A stretch of DNA of 64,000 bases from Achromobacter sp. B7 (GTDB taxonomy: Bacteria; Pseudomonadota; Gammaproteobacteria; Burkholderiales; Burkholderiaceae_B). How positions within the stretch are numbered: the first letter of the stretch is position 1; the number at the start of each line of letters is the position of its first letter. The notes beneath the pieces were generated by a model that saw only the letters and a program-made list of their open reading frames with translations, ran no database searches and was not told the DNA's origin. Location: contig NZ_CP032084.1 of NCBI RefSeq assembly GCF_003600685.1, positions 5,704,001 through 5,768,000 on the forward strand, read 5' to 3'. Of this stretch, positions 44,440 through 53,363 are shown piece after piece. The position numbers and the translations under genes were made by a program.

Positions 44440-45027
44440 ATGCAAGGTAAAGAGCTGCGCGACGTATTGACCCAGGCCAAGACCCACGGCGGGCGCTGGG
44501 CCGCCACCGCCGCCGCCCGAGTCAACCGTGGCGATGCCGTGGGCGCGCTGCTGTTCCTGTTGGCCACCACCGTGTTCTCGGTGCTGACCGTGCGCATGAT
44601 GGGATCGAACGCCAGCCTCAGCTTCTATGACCTGCTGCGCTTGCAGAATGGCGGCGGCATGCAAGGGTCGATGGGCGGCCAGGCACCCGGCGCGGGCATC
44701 TATGCGCTGTTGTGGCTGTTGGCCGTGGTGGGCCCCCTGCTGCCGTCGCTGATGCCGCAACGCGCGGCGCGCCTGGGGTATTTCATGCCGCTGGCGTTGT
44801 GGCTGATCGCGCTGATGGGCGTGGTGTCGCAGGTGCGTGAATTGATGGCGGCCACGCGGCAGTTCGCCGGTTTCATGGGCGGCTCGCGCGCCAGCCGTGG
44901 CATGGCGGGCGATATGGCGTCCGGCCTGTGGAACAACATGAGCTTTGGATTTGGCTTCTACCTGTCGCTGGCCATCGTGATCGGCTTCACCCTCCGTGGC
45001 GTTGCCATCCTGCGCCGCCGCGCTTGA
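44440..45027 (+). CDS. Integral membrane protein of unknown function
   Basis: 195 residues with about four hydrophobic helices (around 37-55, 88-105, 115-133 and 168-188) and Gly/Met-rich loops. The ATG at 44440 is preceded by AAAGGA at a good distance; an ATG at 44434 is possible. A G+C-rich hairpin (45054-45081) follows the stop. No family is recognised. It precedes the ECF sigma factor gene by 113 bp on the same strand. Confidence 0.72.
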   Translation: MQGKELRDVLTQAKTHGGRWAATAAARVNRGDAVGALLFLLATTVFSVLTVRMMGSNASLSFYDLLRLQNGGGMQGSMGGQAPGAGIYALLWLLAVVGPLLPSLMPQRAARLGYFMPLALWLIALMGVVSQVRELMAATRQFAGFMGGSRASRGMAGDMASGLWNNMSFGFGFYLSLAIVIGFTLRGVAILRRRA

Positions 45028-45053
45028 TTTTCCGCCCTTGCACGGCTAAGGTG

Positions 45054-45081
45054 CCGCTGCCCTCGGTTTGCAGGGCGGCGG
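45054..45081 (+). terminator. G+C-rich hairpin after the membrane-protein gene
   Basis: CCGCTGCCCT (45054-45063) pairs with AGGGCGGCGG (45072-45081) with one mismatch and an 8-nt loop. No T-run follows, so it is a weak or Rho-assisted terminator at best. Confidence 0.35.
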
Positions 45082-45140
45082 CGTTCCCTGCCGATGGGCT
45101 GACGTTTACTGCGTCCAGTTCGACAACAAGAAACTGAACC

Positions 45141-45806
45141 ATGAACACGCTCGACCCCAAGCGCTACGTCATCAACAACGTCGACGCGCTGCTGCGCATC
45201 ATGCATGCCGACCCGCGCTACGCGCTGGATTTCCGCAACAAGGCCGAGCAGCACATCACGCTGAAGCTGCGCAAGAAATTCTTCAACGCGTCGCCGGAGG
45301 GCGTGGTCGACGCCTTCAACAACGCGCTGATGAAATTCCTGCAAACGCGCACGTTCAAGGATGAAGGCTTTCTGCATGGCCAGCCGGCCGGCGGCTGGGC
45401 GGCGCACGAGCTGGCCGTCAGCAAGCTGGGCGGCTACCTGTACCGGGGGTCCTTGCACGAGCTGATCCAGATGCATCGGCGCACGCGACATGAAGTGCCA
45501 TGGACCGGGCCGGACGCCGATGCCCAGCACGAGGACAACGTGTTTGACGACGCCGAAGACGTGGGCGACCCATCGCCCTTCTCGGACCCCGCCAAAGCGT
45601 ACGAGCACCTGTCCGTCGTGCAGCGCATGCGCGACTGCCTGAACCAACTGAGCGACACCTTGCGCGCCACGATGTTCCTGTATCTGGACGAAGTGCCGAT
45701 GGAACAGATCGCCAAGCAGCAAGACCTGCACGTGCCCACCGTCAAGAGCCGGCTGCATGCCGCGCGCAAGCTAGTGACCGACTGCGCGCGCAAAGGAATG
45801 GACTGA
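45141..45806 (+). CDS. ECF-type RNA polymerase sigma factor
   Basis: 221 residues. The C-terminal third is a clear sigma region 4 (CLNQLSDTLRATMFLYLDEV and then a helix-turn-helix in MEQIAKQQDLHVPTVKSRLH). Region 2 is weakly conserved within about 40-115 (DAFNNALMKFLQ). An acidic linker (DADAQHEDNVFDDAEDVGDP) joins the two. The gene is followed 2 bp later by an anti-sigma factor and then a caspase-like protease, so the sigma factor probably controls this locus and others. The target promoter is not evident from the upstream sequence. Confidence 0.85.
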   Translation: MNTLDPKRYVINNVDALLRIMHADPRYALDFRNKAEQHITLKLRKKFFNASPEGVVDAFNNALMKFLQTRTFKDEGFLHGQPAGGWAAHELAVSKLGGYLYRGSLHELIQMHRRTRHEVPWTGPDADAQHEDNVFDDAEDVGDPSPFSDPAKAYEHLSVVQRMRDCLNQLSDTLRATMFLYLDEVPMEQIAKQQDLHVPTVKSRLHAARKLVTDCARKGMD

Positions 45807-45808
45807 TC

Positions 45809-46435
45809 ATGTCTGAAGACCGTGTACTGTCCTACCTGTCCGGGGAATTGGACGCCGACGAGCGCCGCGCGTTTGAAGCCGAGCTGGCGCGCAACCCCGA
45901 ATTGCAGGCCGAGGTAGACGAATGGCGCCTGCTGGCGCAAGCACGCCAGATGGCGCATAACGACATCGGCCAGGCCGAGCGCGACACGCAGTTTCTGCAC
46001 GCGCTGGCCGAACACGTTCGCCCCGCGCCCGCACCGCTTTCGCCACGCGCGCGCCTGTGGCAATGGCTGTGGCCCACGCCCGCCAGCCCGTTGATGCCGC
46101 TGGGCTGGGCGTTGGCCATCGCCTTGTCGGTGGTCGTGCTGCTGCAAGCCCCGCGCGAGGGTTTCCAGTCCGACGGCGTGCCGGTGCAGGACGGCACACT
46201 GACGCGCGGCGGCGGCGCTTGCCCGCGCTTGGTGGTGGACCTGCCCGACGCCGTCAGCGCCAAGCAATTGCGCAACACCCTGGCGCAGTACGCGGTGTCC
46301 ATCGTGGCCGGACCCGACGAAGACGGCCGCTTTGTGTTGAGCGCCGCGCGCGAATCCTCGCTGCACGATGCCGCCACGGCGCTGGGCGCGGCAGGCGTTG
46401 CGGCGGCACTGCCTGGAGCCTGCCCCACGCCATGA
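45809..46435 (+). CDS. Anti-sigma factor, membrane-anchored
   Basis: 208 residues. The N-terminal ~70 residues (VLSYLSGELDADERRAFEAE, then an all-helical region) match the sigma-binding domain of anti-sigma factors, without a zinc HxxxCxxC motif. One membrane helix lies near 90-110 (GWALAIALSVVVLLQA), leaving a ~95-residue periplasmic part with two Cys. It would hold the sigma factor inactive until an envelope signal arrives. The start is 2 bp after the sigma stop, and its stop overlaps the caspase start by 4 bp. Confidence 0.82.
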   Translation: MSEDRVLSYLSGELDADERRAFEAELARNPELQAEVDEWRLLAQARQMAHNDIGQAERDTQFLHALAEHVRPAPAPLSPRARLWQWLWPTPASPLMPLGWALAIALSVVVLLQAPREGFQSDGVPVQDGTLTRGGGACPRLVVDLPDAVSAKQLRNTLAQYAVSIVAGPDEDGRFVLSAARESSLHDAATALGAAGVAAALPGACPTP

Positions 46436-47949
46436 AGTCATGCCGATCCGCCATGTCCGCCACGTCCGCCATGTCCGCCATGCCCTCCATGCCCATCACG
46501 TCCGCCCCCAGCCTTAGCCGGACCCGCCGCCGCCTGGTCACCGCCCTGCTAGGCGCCGGCCTGCTGGGCGCCGCCCCGCCAAGCCTGTCCGCGCCGGGCG
46601 CCGCCACCGCCGCGCCCACGCCCACTCCCGTTTTGGCCACCCGCCGCTATGCGCTGGTCATCGGCAACGCCCGCTACGCCGTCCCCACCAATGCACTGGC
46701 GAACCCGGTCAATGACGCGCGTCTGGTTGCCGACACGCTGCGCCGCCGCAACGTCGACGTCACCTTGCTGACCGACCTGACCACCGCGCAGATGGAAGCG
46801 GCCGTCGACGAATTCGCCACGCGAGCAAACGGCGCCGACCTGGCGCTGGTGTACTTCGCCGGCCACGCGGTGGCGGTGGATGACGTGAACTACCTGTTCG
46901 GCGTAGAGCTGCCCGTGGCCTTGGCCGACGTGCGCATCCGCACGGCGCAGCAGGGCTCCTTAAGCCTGAAGCGCGTGTCGCAGGCGCTGCGCCGCGCGCA
47001 GGTGCGTGCGCGTCTGCTGGTGCTGGACGCCTGCCGTACCAACCTGACGCGTGGCGCACCGTCGGTGGGCCTGGTTCGCGCTGTGCCGGCGGGCGGCGAG
47101 CTGATCGCGTTTTCGACGCAGCCCGGCGCCACGGCCGAAGACGGCTTTGGCAATGACGGCCCGCGCCACAGCCCCTATGCGTTTTATTTCGCGCAAGGGT
47201 TGGCCGAGCTGCCCGCGTCCGCGCCGGTTGAAACCTTCTTCAAGCAATTGACGGGCGATGTGCAGGTGGCCACCGCTTACCGCCAGGTTCCGCACTACGC
47301 CAGCAGCCTGGTCGGCACGGTGACCTTCACCAGTCTGGCCGACGGCCAGACGCCCGCCACGCCCCCGACCGAAGCCGGCCAGCCCGGCCAGGCGGGGCGC
47401 GGCCCGTCGCCCACGCTGGGCCGCGACTTGATCAAGGCGCGCATCAGCGCGTGGGAATACGAAGTCGAACGCGGCGCGCAGTACCTGGACGAACCCCGCC
47501 TGGCCTCGCTGCAAGCGCGGGCGCAAGCGGGCGACGTGGTGGCCATGACGACCTTGGGCCTGATCCTGGAGAACGGCGAACACGTGCAGCAAGACTACAA
47601 GGCTGCCGCCCGCTGGTATCAGCGCGCCGCCGACCAGGGCTTTGCGCCCGCGCAAACCTATCTGGGCGAACTGGCCGGGATGGGGCGCGGCGTACCCAAG
47701 AACTACAACGTGGCCGAACGGCTGTTTCGCGACGCCGCCGAAGCCGGCCATCGCCGCGCCGCGCTGGATCTGCTGGACCTGCGCGTACGCATGGGCGAAC
47801 CGCTGGACCCGCGCGAGTGGGCCGCCGTGCTGCAAGACGTGACGCGCAATCCCATGGGGATGGCGTTGCCCGGCATGCCGCCCATCCAGGGGCTGCCGGA
47901 CACGCCCTGGATGCGCGCGCTGGGCGTGCGCCCGGCCGGCCAGCCCTGA
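46432..47949 (+). CDS. Exported caspase-family (peptidase C14) protein with Sel1-like repeats
   Basis: 505 residues. A short Met/Ser/Ala repeat region (about 6-25) precedes a twin-arginine-like signal (TRRRLVTALLGAGLLGA, about 31-47). Then comes a caspase p20 domain (about 70-290) with the catalytic dyad His145 (YFAGHAVAVDD) and Cys201 (VLDACRTN). Near 365-445 there are Sel1-like repeats (GDVVAMTTLGLILENG; YKAAARWYQRAADQGFAPAQ). Bacterial members cleave after basic or acidic residues in stress or defence settings. Here it is coupled to the anti-sigma gene, suggesting envelope-stress proteolysis. Confidence 0.85.
   Translation: MKSCRSAMSATSAMSAMPSMPITSAPSLSRTRRRLVTALLGAGLLGAAPPSLSAPGAATAAPTPTPVLATRRYALVIGNARYAVPTNALANPVNDARLVADTLRRRNVDVTLLTDLTTAQMEAAVDEFATRANGADLALVYFAGHAVAVDDVNYLFGVELPVALADVRIRTAQQGSLSLKRVSQALRRAQVRARLLVLDACRTNLTRGAPSVGLVRAVPAGGELIAFSTQPGATAEDGFGNDGPRHSPYAFYFAQGLAELPASAPVETFFKQLTGDVQVATAYRQVPHYASSLVGTVTFTSLADGQTPATPPTEAGQPGQAGRGPSPTLGRDLIKARISAWEYEVERGAQYLDEPRLASLQARAQAGDVVAMTTLGLILENGEHVQQDYKAAARWYQRAADQGFAPAQTYLGELAGMGRGVPKNYNVAERLFRDAAEAGHRRAALDLLDLRVRMGEPLDPREWAAVLQDVTRNPMGMALPGMPPIQGLPDTPWMRALGVRPAGQP
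46453..46506 (+). repeat. 9-bp tandem repeat at the caspase 5' end
   Basis: Six ATGTCCGCC-like units in frame encode SAM/SAT/PSM triplets just before the signal peptide. Several units contain ATG codons in frame, so they offer alternative starts nearer to the signal sequence. Confidence 0.8.
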
Positions 47950-48010
47950 CGTTAACGGGGCGCGCGACTTCGGCTAGGATATTGGCGTTGTCCAACAGAA
48001 GGAGTCCGCG

Positions 48011-48400
48011 ATGCCCCTAATGAGACACCTGGTCCTGGCGGTGGCCGCCGCCGTGGCGATGCCGCTGGCCGCGCACGCCGAGAGCGTCACCTTGCAAGCC
48101 CAGCGCGCCACCGCGTCATCCGACCCGCACACCGGCGCACGCGTGGTGGATATTGAACTCAAACCCGACAGCCGCAAGGCCCTGGCCGACTTCACCCGTG
48201 ACCGCGTCGGCAAGCGCATCCAGATCCGGTCAAACGGCATCCTGCTGTCGTCGGCCACGCTGATGAGCCCGCTGGAAGGCGACAGCTTTCGCATCACCGC
48301 GGGCGAACACGGCTTTGGCGGCAAGTCGGCCGAGGACATCGCGCAGGGCATCATGAAAGACGGCGGCTTGTCGGTGGACGACGAGAACGTCGCCAAGTAG
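48011..48400 (+). CDS. Exported protein with a SecD-like P1 head subdomain
   Basis: 129 residues with a Sec signal peptide (cleavage near AHA-ESV, residue 24). The mature part (VVDIELKPDSRKALADFTRD and IQIRSNGILLSSATLMSPLE) resembles the periplasmic P1 head subdomain of SecD in outline, but as a stand-alone protein. AGAAGGAG precedes the ATG. It follows the caspase gene by 61 bp and may or may not belong to that operon. Function unknown. Confidence 0.7.
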   Translation: MPLMRHLVLAVAAAVAMPLAAHAESVTLQAQRATASSDPHTGARVVDIELKPDSRKALADFTRDRVGKRIQIRSNGILLSSATLMSPLEGDSFRITAGEHGFGGKSAEDIAQGIMKDGGLSVDDENVAK

Positions 48401-48414
48401 CCGCCGACGCGCGC

Positions 48415-49620
48415 TCATCCCGCGATTTCAAACAGGCCGGCCGCGCCCATGCCGCCGCCCACGCACATGGTGACGACGGCATAACGCACCCCGCGCCGCC
48501 GGCCTTCAATCAACGCGTGCCCGGCCATGCGCGCCCCCGACATGCCATAGGGATGCCCGATGGCGATGGCGCCGCCGTTGACGTTCAGGCGGTCATCGGG
48601 GATGCCCAGCTGGTCGCGGCAGTACAGCACCTGACACGCGAACGCTTCGTTCAGCTCCCACAAACCGATGTCATCGACGGTCAACCCATGCCGCGCCAGC
48701 AGGCGGGGCACGGCATGCACCGGCCCGACGCCCATTTCCTCGGGGCCACAACCGGCCACCGCCATGCCGCGATAAATGCCCAGCGGCGTCAGCCCGCGCC
48801 GTTGCGCCACGCCCGCTTCCATCACCACGCAGGCCGACGCGCCGTCCGACAATTGCGATGAATTGCCCGCGGTAATGTGTAGGCCCGCATCCAGCCGCTG
48901 ACCGTTTTTGAACACCGGCTGCAAGGCCGCAAGGCTTGCCAGCGTGGTGTCGGGCCGGTTGCCCTCGTCGCGCGCAAGCGTGACCGGCTGCTCGGTGGTC
49001 TGGCCCGTGGCCCGGTCGGTGACCTGCATGACGGCGGAAAGCGGCACGATCTCGTCATCGAAGCGCCCGGCCGCCTGCGCGGCGGCGGTGCGCTGTTGCG
49101 AACGCAACGCGTACGCGTCCTGCGCGGCGCGGGGGATGCCGTAGCGGCTGGCTACGATTTCAGCGGTTTCCAGCATGCTCATGAATATTTCCGGCTGCTC
49201 GCGCATCAGCGCGTCGTCCAGCCAGCGGTTGCGATTCATGCTGGCGTTCTGCACCAACGAGATCGACTCCAGCCCGCCCGCCACCACGATGTCCATGCCT
49301 TCCTGCGTGACCTGTCGCGCGGCCGTCGCAATGGCCATCAGCCCGGACGCGCACTGGCGGTCCAGCGTCATCGCGGCTACATGTACCGGCAACCCGGCGC
49401 GCAATGCCGCCTGCTGCGCCACGTTCATGTGCGTGGTGCCCTGCTGCAACGCCGCGCCCAGGATCACGTCTTCGACCTCGCCAGGCGCCACGCCCGCGCG
49501 CGCCACGGCGTGCGATATCGCATGGCCGCCCAGGGTCGGGGCGGTGGTGTCGTTGAACGCCCCGCGATACGCCCGTCCGATGGGCGTGCGGGCGGTGGAG
49601 ACGATGACGGCTTCTCTCAT
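48415..49620 (-). CDS. Acetyl-CoA acyltransferase (thiolase)
   Basis: 401-residue thiolase. Catalytic Cys90 ([10 protein letters not shown]), the NEAFACQ motif, the [16 protein letters not shown]is and the C-terminal [11 protein letters not shown]ys are all present, so it should be active in thiolytic cleavage of a beta-ketoacyl-CoA. The ATG at 49620 starts the conserved [13 protein letters not shown] segment; the frame upstream of it reads through the repeat-bearing spacer. It is the terminal gene of the leftward acyl-CoA operon. Confidence 0.93.
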   Translation of the reverse strand: MREAVIVSTARTPIGRAYRGAFNDTTAPTLGGHAISHAVARAGVAPGEVEDVILGAALQQGTTHMNVAQQAALRAGLPVHVAAMTLDRQCASGLMAIATAARQVTQEGMDIVVAGGLESISLVQNASMNRNRWLDDALMREQPEIFMSMLETAEIVASRYGIPRAAQDAYALRSQQRTAAAQAAGRFDDEIVPLSAVMQVTDRATGQTTEQPVTLARDEGNRPDTTLASLAALQPVFKNGQRLDAGLHITAGNSSQLSDGASACVVMEAGVAQRRGLTPLGIYRGMAVAGCGPEEMGVGPVHAVPRLLARHGLTVDDIGLWELNEAFACQVLYCRDQLGIPDDRLNVNGGAIAIGHPYGMSGARMAGHALIEGRRRGVRYAVVTMCVGGGMGAAGLFEIAG

Positions 49621-49660
49621 GATGGGTTCCTGATGTGGCGTAGGCGGGTGACGGCGCGGT

Positions 49661-49720
49661 GTTGCGGACCGGGGGTGTTGCGGACTGTAGGCGCTGCGGA
49701 CTGTGGGTACTGCGGGATCA
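49661..49720. repeat. 16-bp tandem repeat between ALDH and thiolase genes
   Basis: Three full and one partial copy of a GTTGCGGACTGTGGGT-like unit (49661-49676, 49677-49692, 49693-49708, then partial). They fill the gap up to the stop of the aldehyde dehydrogenase gene. Confidence 0.8.
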
Positions 49721-51295
49721 GGCGCGCCAGACGGTGTGGCTTTGTTCTCGTGCGAATTGGGCAACGTAGTACGGACCCAGCCCGCCCTTGCCCGTCATGC
49801 CCGAGCCCTTCCAGCCGCAAAACGTCTGGATGCCCGGCCACGCGCCCGTCGTCGCGCCGCTGGCGCGGTTGACGTACAGCGCGCCGGCCTGGGCGCGGTT
49901 CAGGAACGTGTCGATCTCAGCTTGCTCGCGTGCATAGCAGCCGGCGGCCAGCCCGTAGGCCACCGCGTTGCCGTCGTCGATGGCGGCGTGCAAATCGTCG
50001 AACGGCAATACCGACACCAAGGGCAGGAATAATTCCTGGCGGTTCAAGCGGTGATCGGCCGGCAAGCCGGCGACGACGGTAGGCCGCACATAGTGCCCGT
50101 ACGCCAATTCGCCTGCATTCAAGCGGCGGCCGCCGGCCAGGACTCGACCGCAGGCGTCGGCGTCTTCGCACGCGGTGCGGTAGCGCCGCCACGCAGCTTC
50201 GTCGATCAGCGGCCCCATGAAGACGGCGCGGTCGCGCGGGTCGCCCACCACGATGTCGTCGGCCGCCGCGCACAGGCGTTCCAGGAATCGGTCGTACACG
50301 GCCGAATGCGCGTAGACCTTGGACCCGGCCGAACACTTCTGCCCTTGCAGGCCGAACGCGGATCGCAGCACGCCTTGCACCGCCACGTCGATATCGGCGC
50401 TGGCGGTAACGTAGGTGGGATTCTTGCCGCCCATCTCGGCAATGACGGGCCGCGCGTAGGGCCCGGCGGCCACGGTTTGCAGCAGGTCCATGCCGACATC
50501 AAGACTGCCGGTGAATGCGTAGCCATCGATGCCAGTGTGCTGCGCCAGCAACGCGCCCGTCTTCGCGCCGCCATGCACGCCGTTGACGCAGCCGGGCGGC
50601 AGGCCCGCGGCATCGCAGGCGCCGAGCAGCAATGCCCCGGTCAGCGCGGCGCGTGGCGACGGCTTGTAGACCACGGCGTTGCCGGCCAGCAGCGCGGCGC
50701 ACACCATGTTGACCGACAGGGCCAGCGGAAAATTGAACGGCGCGATGACCGCGAACACGCCATACGGGCGCAACACGTCCTGCGTGCTTTCGTTGTCGAA
50801 CGCGCGCGCCAGGGGTTGCCGGTAACCGTCGCTGCGTTCAGCCTGATCGCAGTAGTAGCGGATCAGGTCCACCGCTTCCTCGGCTTCGCCCAACGCTTCC
50901 AGGCGCGACTTGCCGATTTCAATCATCGTGGCCATGGCGAAGTCAAGCTTGCGTTCGGACAGCACCATTGCCAGCCGCCGCAACACCGCGATGCGGGCAG
51001 TCCAACCTTGCGCATCCCAGGCCGGCTGCGCGCGCTTGGCGCACGCGATGGCGCGGTCAACCGTGTCGGCATCGGCACATGGAAAGCGGCCGACCATCAA
51101 CCAATGATCGATTGGCGAATACGCTTCCTGCAACGCTTCGCCGGCCACGAATTCGCCGTTCAGACGGTGACGATGGTCGCGGCCCAGCATGCGCGTTTCA
51201 AAGTCGGGAAGGCGCTGGTCCAGCAGGTCGTGTACCGAAGAAAAATCCGCGTGGATATTCGAGTACGTGACGCGAGGCAGGGTGTGGGCGTTCAC
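49718..51295 (-). CDS. Aldehyde dehydrogenase family protein
   Basis: 525-residue NAD(P)-dependent dehydrogenase. Catalytic Cys lies in [12 protein letters not shown] and the general-base Glu in VIAEMGGKN; the cofactor-binding segment is [16 protein letters not shown]. The length and the GQKCSAGSK motif resemble the pyrroline-5-carboxylate dehydrogenase group. The start is probably a GTG at 51295 behind GGGAG; the frame to 51337 has no better start. It sits in an operon with a thioesterase, SDR, MaoC hydratase and thiolase, so it likely oxidises an aldehyde in the same catabolic route. Confidence 0.88.
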   Translation of the reverse strand: MNAHTLPRVTYSNIHADFSSVHDLLDQRLPDFETRMLGRDHRHRLNGEFVAGEALQEAYSPIDHWLMVGRFPCADADTVDRAIACAKRAQPAWDAQGWTARIAVLRRLAMVLSERKLDFAMATMIEIGKSRLEALGEAEEAVDLIRYYCDQAERSDGYRQPLARAFDNESTQDVLRPYGVFAVIAPFNFPLALSVNMVCAALLAGNAVVYKPSPRAALTGALLLGACDAAGLPPGCVNGVHGGAKTGALLAQHTGIDGYAFTGSLDVGMDLLQTVAAGPYARPVIAEMGGKNPTYVTASADIDVAVQGVLRSAFGLQGQKCSAGSKVYAHSAVYDRFLERLCAAADDIVVGDPRDRAVFMGPLIDEAAWRRYRTACEDADACGRVLAGGRRLNAGELAYGHYVRPTVVAGLPADHRLNRQELFLPLVSVLPFDDLHAAIDDGNAVAYGLAAGCYAREQAEIDTFLNRAQAGALYVNRASGATTGAWPGIQTFCGWKGSGMTGKGGLGPYYVAQFAREQSHTVWRA

Positions 51296-51346
51296 AGGGG
51301 CTCCCGGGGCGGCGTTCTGGTCGGCGTGGCCACGCAAGGCAGCGCA

Positions 51347-51868
51347 TCACGCAGACTTGAGAAGCAAGGGCTCCAGCGCGCGGCGCAACGCCGATGGCAA
51401 CGGAACCGGTTGACTGGTGGCGCGGTCGACATAGGCGTGGGTGTAGCTGCCCTGCGCGGCGGCGGTCTCGTCGTCGCCACGGAACAGCGCGAATTCATAG
51501 GTGACGCTGCTGCGGCCCAGGCGGCCCACGCGCAGACCCAGCACGACGGAATCCGGAAACGACACCGGGCGGAAGTAGGACGTCTGGCTGTGCACCACCA
51601 ACCCGATCACCGCGCTTTGGCGCAGGTCCAGCACGCCAAGTTCGATCAACGTCTGGTTGACGGCGGTGTCGAAATATTCGTTGTAGACCACGTTATTCAT
51701 GTGGCCGTAGACATCGGTGTCGCGTAGCCGTGTAGTCATCGGCATCAAGCGCGAGTAGTCGCCGCGCGCGTGGGGCGTGGCGCGTTGCGGGGCGGGGCCG
51801 GAGGCAACTTCGGACGCGGCGGCGGTGGGGGCAGTCGCGTTACCGCGGCCGTTCGCGTCTGCGCTCAT
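51347..51868 (-). CDS. Acyl-CoA thioesterase, 4-hydroxybenzoyl-CoA thioesterase (hot-dog) family
   Basis: 173 residues. A disordered ~35-residue N-terminal leader precedes a hot-dog fold with the catalytic Asp segment RLRDTDVYGHMNNVVYNEYFD. It hydrolyses an acyl-CoA, either as a pathway step or to recover CoA. Its ATG overlaps the SDR stop by 4 bp. The leader lacks signal-peptide character, so the enzyme is cytoplasmic. Confidence 0.88.
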   Translation of the reverse strand: MSADANGRGNATAPTAAASEVASGPAPQRATPHARGDYSRLMPMTTRLRDTDVYGHMNNVVYNEYFDTAVNQTLIELGVLDLRQSAVIGLVVHSQTSYFRPVSFPDSVVLGLRVGRLGRSSVTYEFALFRGDDETAAAQGSYTHAYVDRATSQPVPLPSALRRALEPLLLKSA

Positions 51869-52839
51869 GCCGCCTCCTGCGCGCGCTTCAAGATGCGGGC
51901 AACGTGCGCCAGGCCTTCGGGCGGTTCGATCAGCGTGTCTAGGCTGGCGATTTCGTCAAAGTGCGCGGCGATGCTTTCGGGCGTGCGTTCGTGTTCGGGA
52001 AAATACATGCCCGCGCTTTCCACAATGGCCAGGCGCGCGTAGGTGCCGGCGCCCGCCAGCAACGCCGTGCGGCTGGGCGCCGCCTGCGCCACCAGGAACA
52101 GCGCCGCCGGGGTGACGAACGCGGGGTCCAGCGCGCGCAGCGTGTCGGCATCGAACATCTCGGCCGTCATGCGGGTGGCGGCGGTGGGCACCAGCGCATT
52201 CACATGGATGCCGTGCTTCTGGCCTTCCAGGTGCAGCACGTTCATCAGGCCCACCACGCCGGCCTTCGCCGCGCCGTAGTTCGATTGGCCGAAATTTCCG
52301 TACATCCCCGACGTGGACGTCGTCATCAGGATGCGGCCATAGCGCTGTTCGCGCATGATCGGCCAGACGGCGCGCGCACAGTTGGCCGAGCCCAGCAAGT
52401 GCACGTCGATAACGGCGTTGAAATCGTCGGCGCTCATCTTGGCGAAGGTCTTGTCGCGCAAGATGCCGGCGTTGTTGATCAGGATGTCCACGCGGCCCCA
52501 CGCCTGCATCGCGCGCGCCACCATGGCGTCGACGGCGGCGCTGTCGCACACGTTGCCGCCATCGGCAATCGCCTGGCCGCCGGCGCCGATGATCTCGTCG
52601 ACAACGGCTTGCGCGGCGCTGGTTGGCGCCGCGCCGGCCTGCACCGCGCTGGTCTGCACCGCCCCGGTCTGCACCGCGCTGGTTTGCACCACGCCGGTCT
52701 GCACCGCGCCACCATAGTCGTTCACCACTACTCGGCAGCCGCGTGCGGCCAGTTGCAGCGCGTGGCTGCGGCCCAGCCCCTGGCCGGCGCCCGTCACGAT
52801 GGCGACGCGATCATCAAAGCGTATGGTCATGGCATTCAT
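51865..52839 (-). CDS. SDR-family dehydrogenase (3-hydroxyacyl-CoA dehydrogenase-like) with a repeat insertion
   Basis: 324-residue short-chain dehydrogenase of the multifunctional-enzyme (HSD17B4-like) type, about 20-25 residues longer than usual. Motifs: TGAGQGLG (16-23), NNAG, catalytic Ser and Tyr-x3-Lys in TSTSGMYGN and NYGAAKAGVVG. Residues 45-74 are a run of VQTGA/VQTSA pentapeptides encoded by 15-bp tandem repeats, placed just after the Asp41 that grips the NAD ribose. Its ATG overlaps the MaoC stop by 4 bp. Whether the insertion affects cofactor binding is unknown. Confidence 0.87.
   Translation of the reverse strand: MNAMTIRFDDRVAIVTGAGQGLGRSHALQLAARGCRVVVNDYGGAVQTGVVQTSAVQTGAVQTSAVQAGAAPTSAAQAVVDEIIGAGGQAIADGGNVCDSAAVDAMVARAMQAWGRVDILINNAGILRDKTFAKMSADDFNAVIDVHLLGSANCARAVWPIMREQRYGRILMTTSTSGMYGNFGQSNYGAAKAGVVGLMNVLHLEGQKHGIHVNALVPTAATRMTAEMFDADTLRALDPAFVTPAALFLVAQAAPSRTALLAGAGTYARLAIVESAGMYFPEHERTPESIAAHFDEIASLDTLIEPPEGLAHVARILKRAQEAA
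52631..52705. repeat. 15-bp tandem repeat within the SDR gene
   Basis: Five contiguous 15-bp units (GCGCTGGTCTGCACC-like on the plus strand) encode VQTxA pentapeptides. Units differ at one to three positions. The length is in frame, so copy-number change would not shift the gene. Confidence 0.88.
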
Positions 52840-53318
52840 CCTTCAAGCACGGTCATGGTGATCCAGTCCGCCACCAGCGCGGGCCGCGCGGCGCCCTCGG
52901 TCTCCACGGTGACGGCATAGCGGGTGGTGAATTCACGGTCGTTACGCGGCGTGAATTCGCTGAGTACGAAGCGGCCGCGTACCCGCGCACCGACGCGCAC
53001 GGGGGTCAGGAAGCGGACTTTGTCGAAGCCGTAGTTGATGCCGACGGCGCCTTCGAATACCGGCAGCACCTGCAAGCTGAATGCGGTCAGCATGGACAAG
53101 GACAGGAAGCCATGCGCGATGGGGCCACCAAACGGGCCTTCGCGCGCGGCGCGTTCCGGGTCTACGTGGATGAACTGGTGGTCGCCGGTGGCATCGGCAA
53201 ACAGATCGACCCGTTCTTGCGTGACGGTCAACCAGTCCGACACCCCGATTTCCTGCGACACCCGCGCCGCCAGGGCTTGCGGGTCGATAAGGGATTCTTG
53301 AACAAGGTCTTGGGTCAT
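52836..53318 (-). CDS. MaoC-family dehydratase
   Basis: 160-residue hot-dog-fold (R)-enoyl-CoA hydratase-like protein. The catalytic Asp/His motif is FADATGDHQFIHVDPERA, followed by GPIAHGFLSLSML. It would hydrate an enoyl-CoA, feeding the SDR dehydrogenase it is coupled to. The ATG at 53318 is used; the frame to 53447 crosses the promoter. It is the first gene of the leftward operon, directly behind a TetR-type operator. Confidence 0.9.
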   Translation of the reverse strand: MTQDLVQESLIDPQALAARVSQEIGVSDWLTVTQERVDLFADATGDHQFIHVDPERAAREGPFGGPIAHGFLSLSMLTAFSLQVLPVFEGAVGINYGFDKVRFLTPVRVGARVRGRFVLSEFTPRNDREFTTRYAVTVETEGAARPALVADWITMTVLEG

Positions 53319-53363
53319 GGACGGCCGTTGGTGAAAGGGGAAGACGATGACAGGGGCAAAAAC

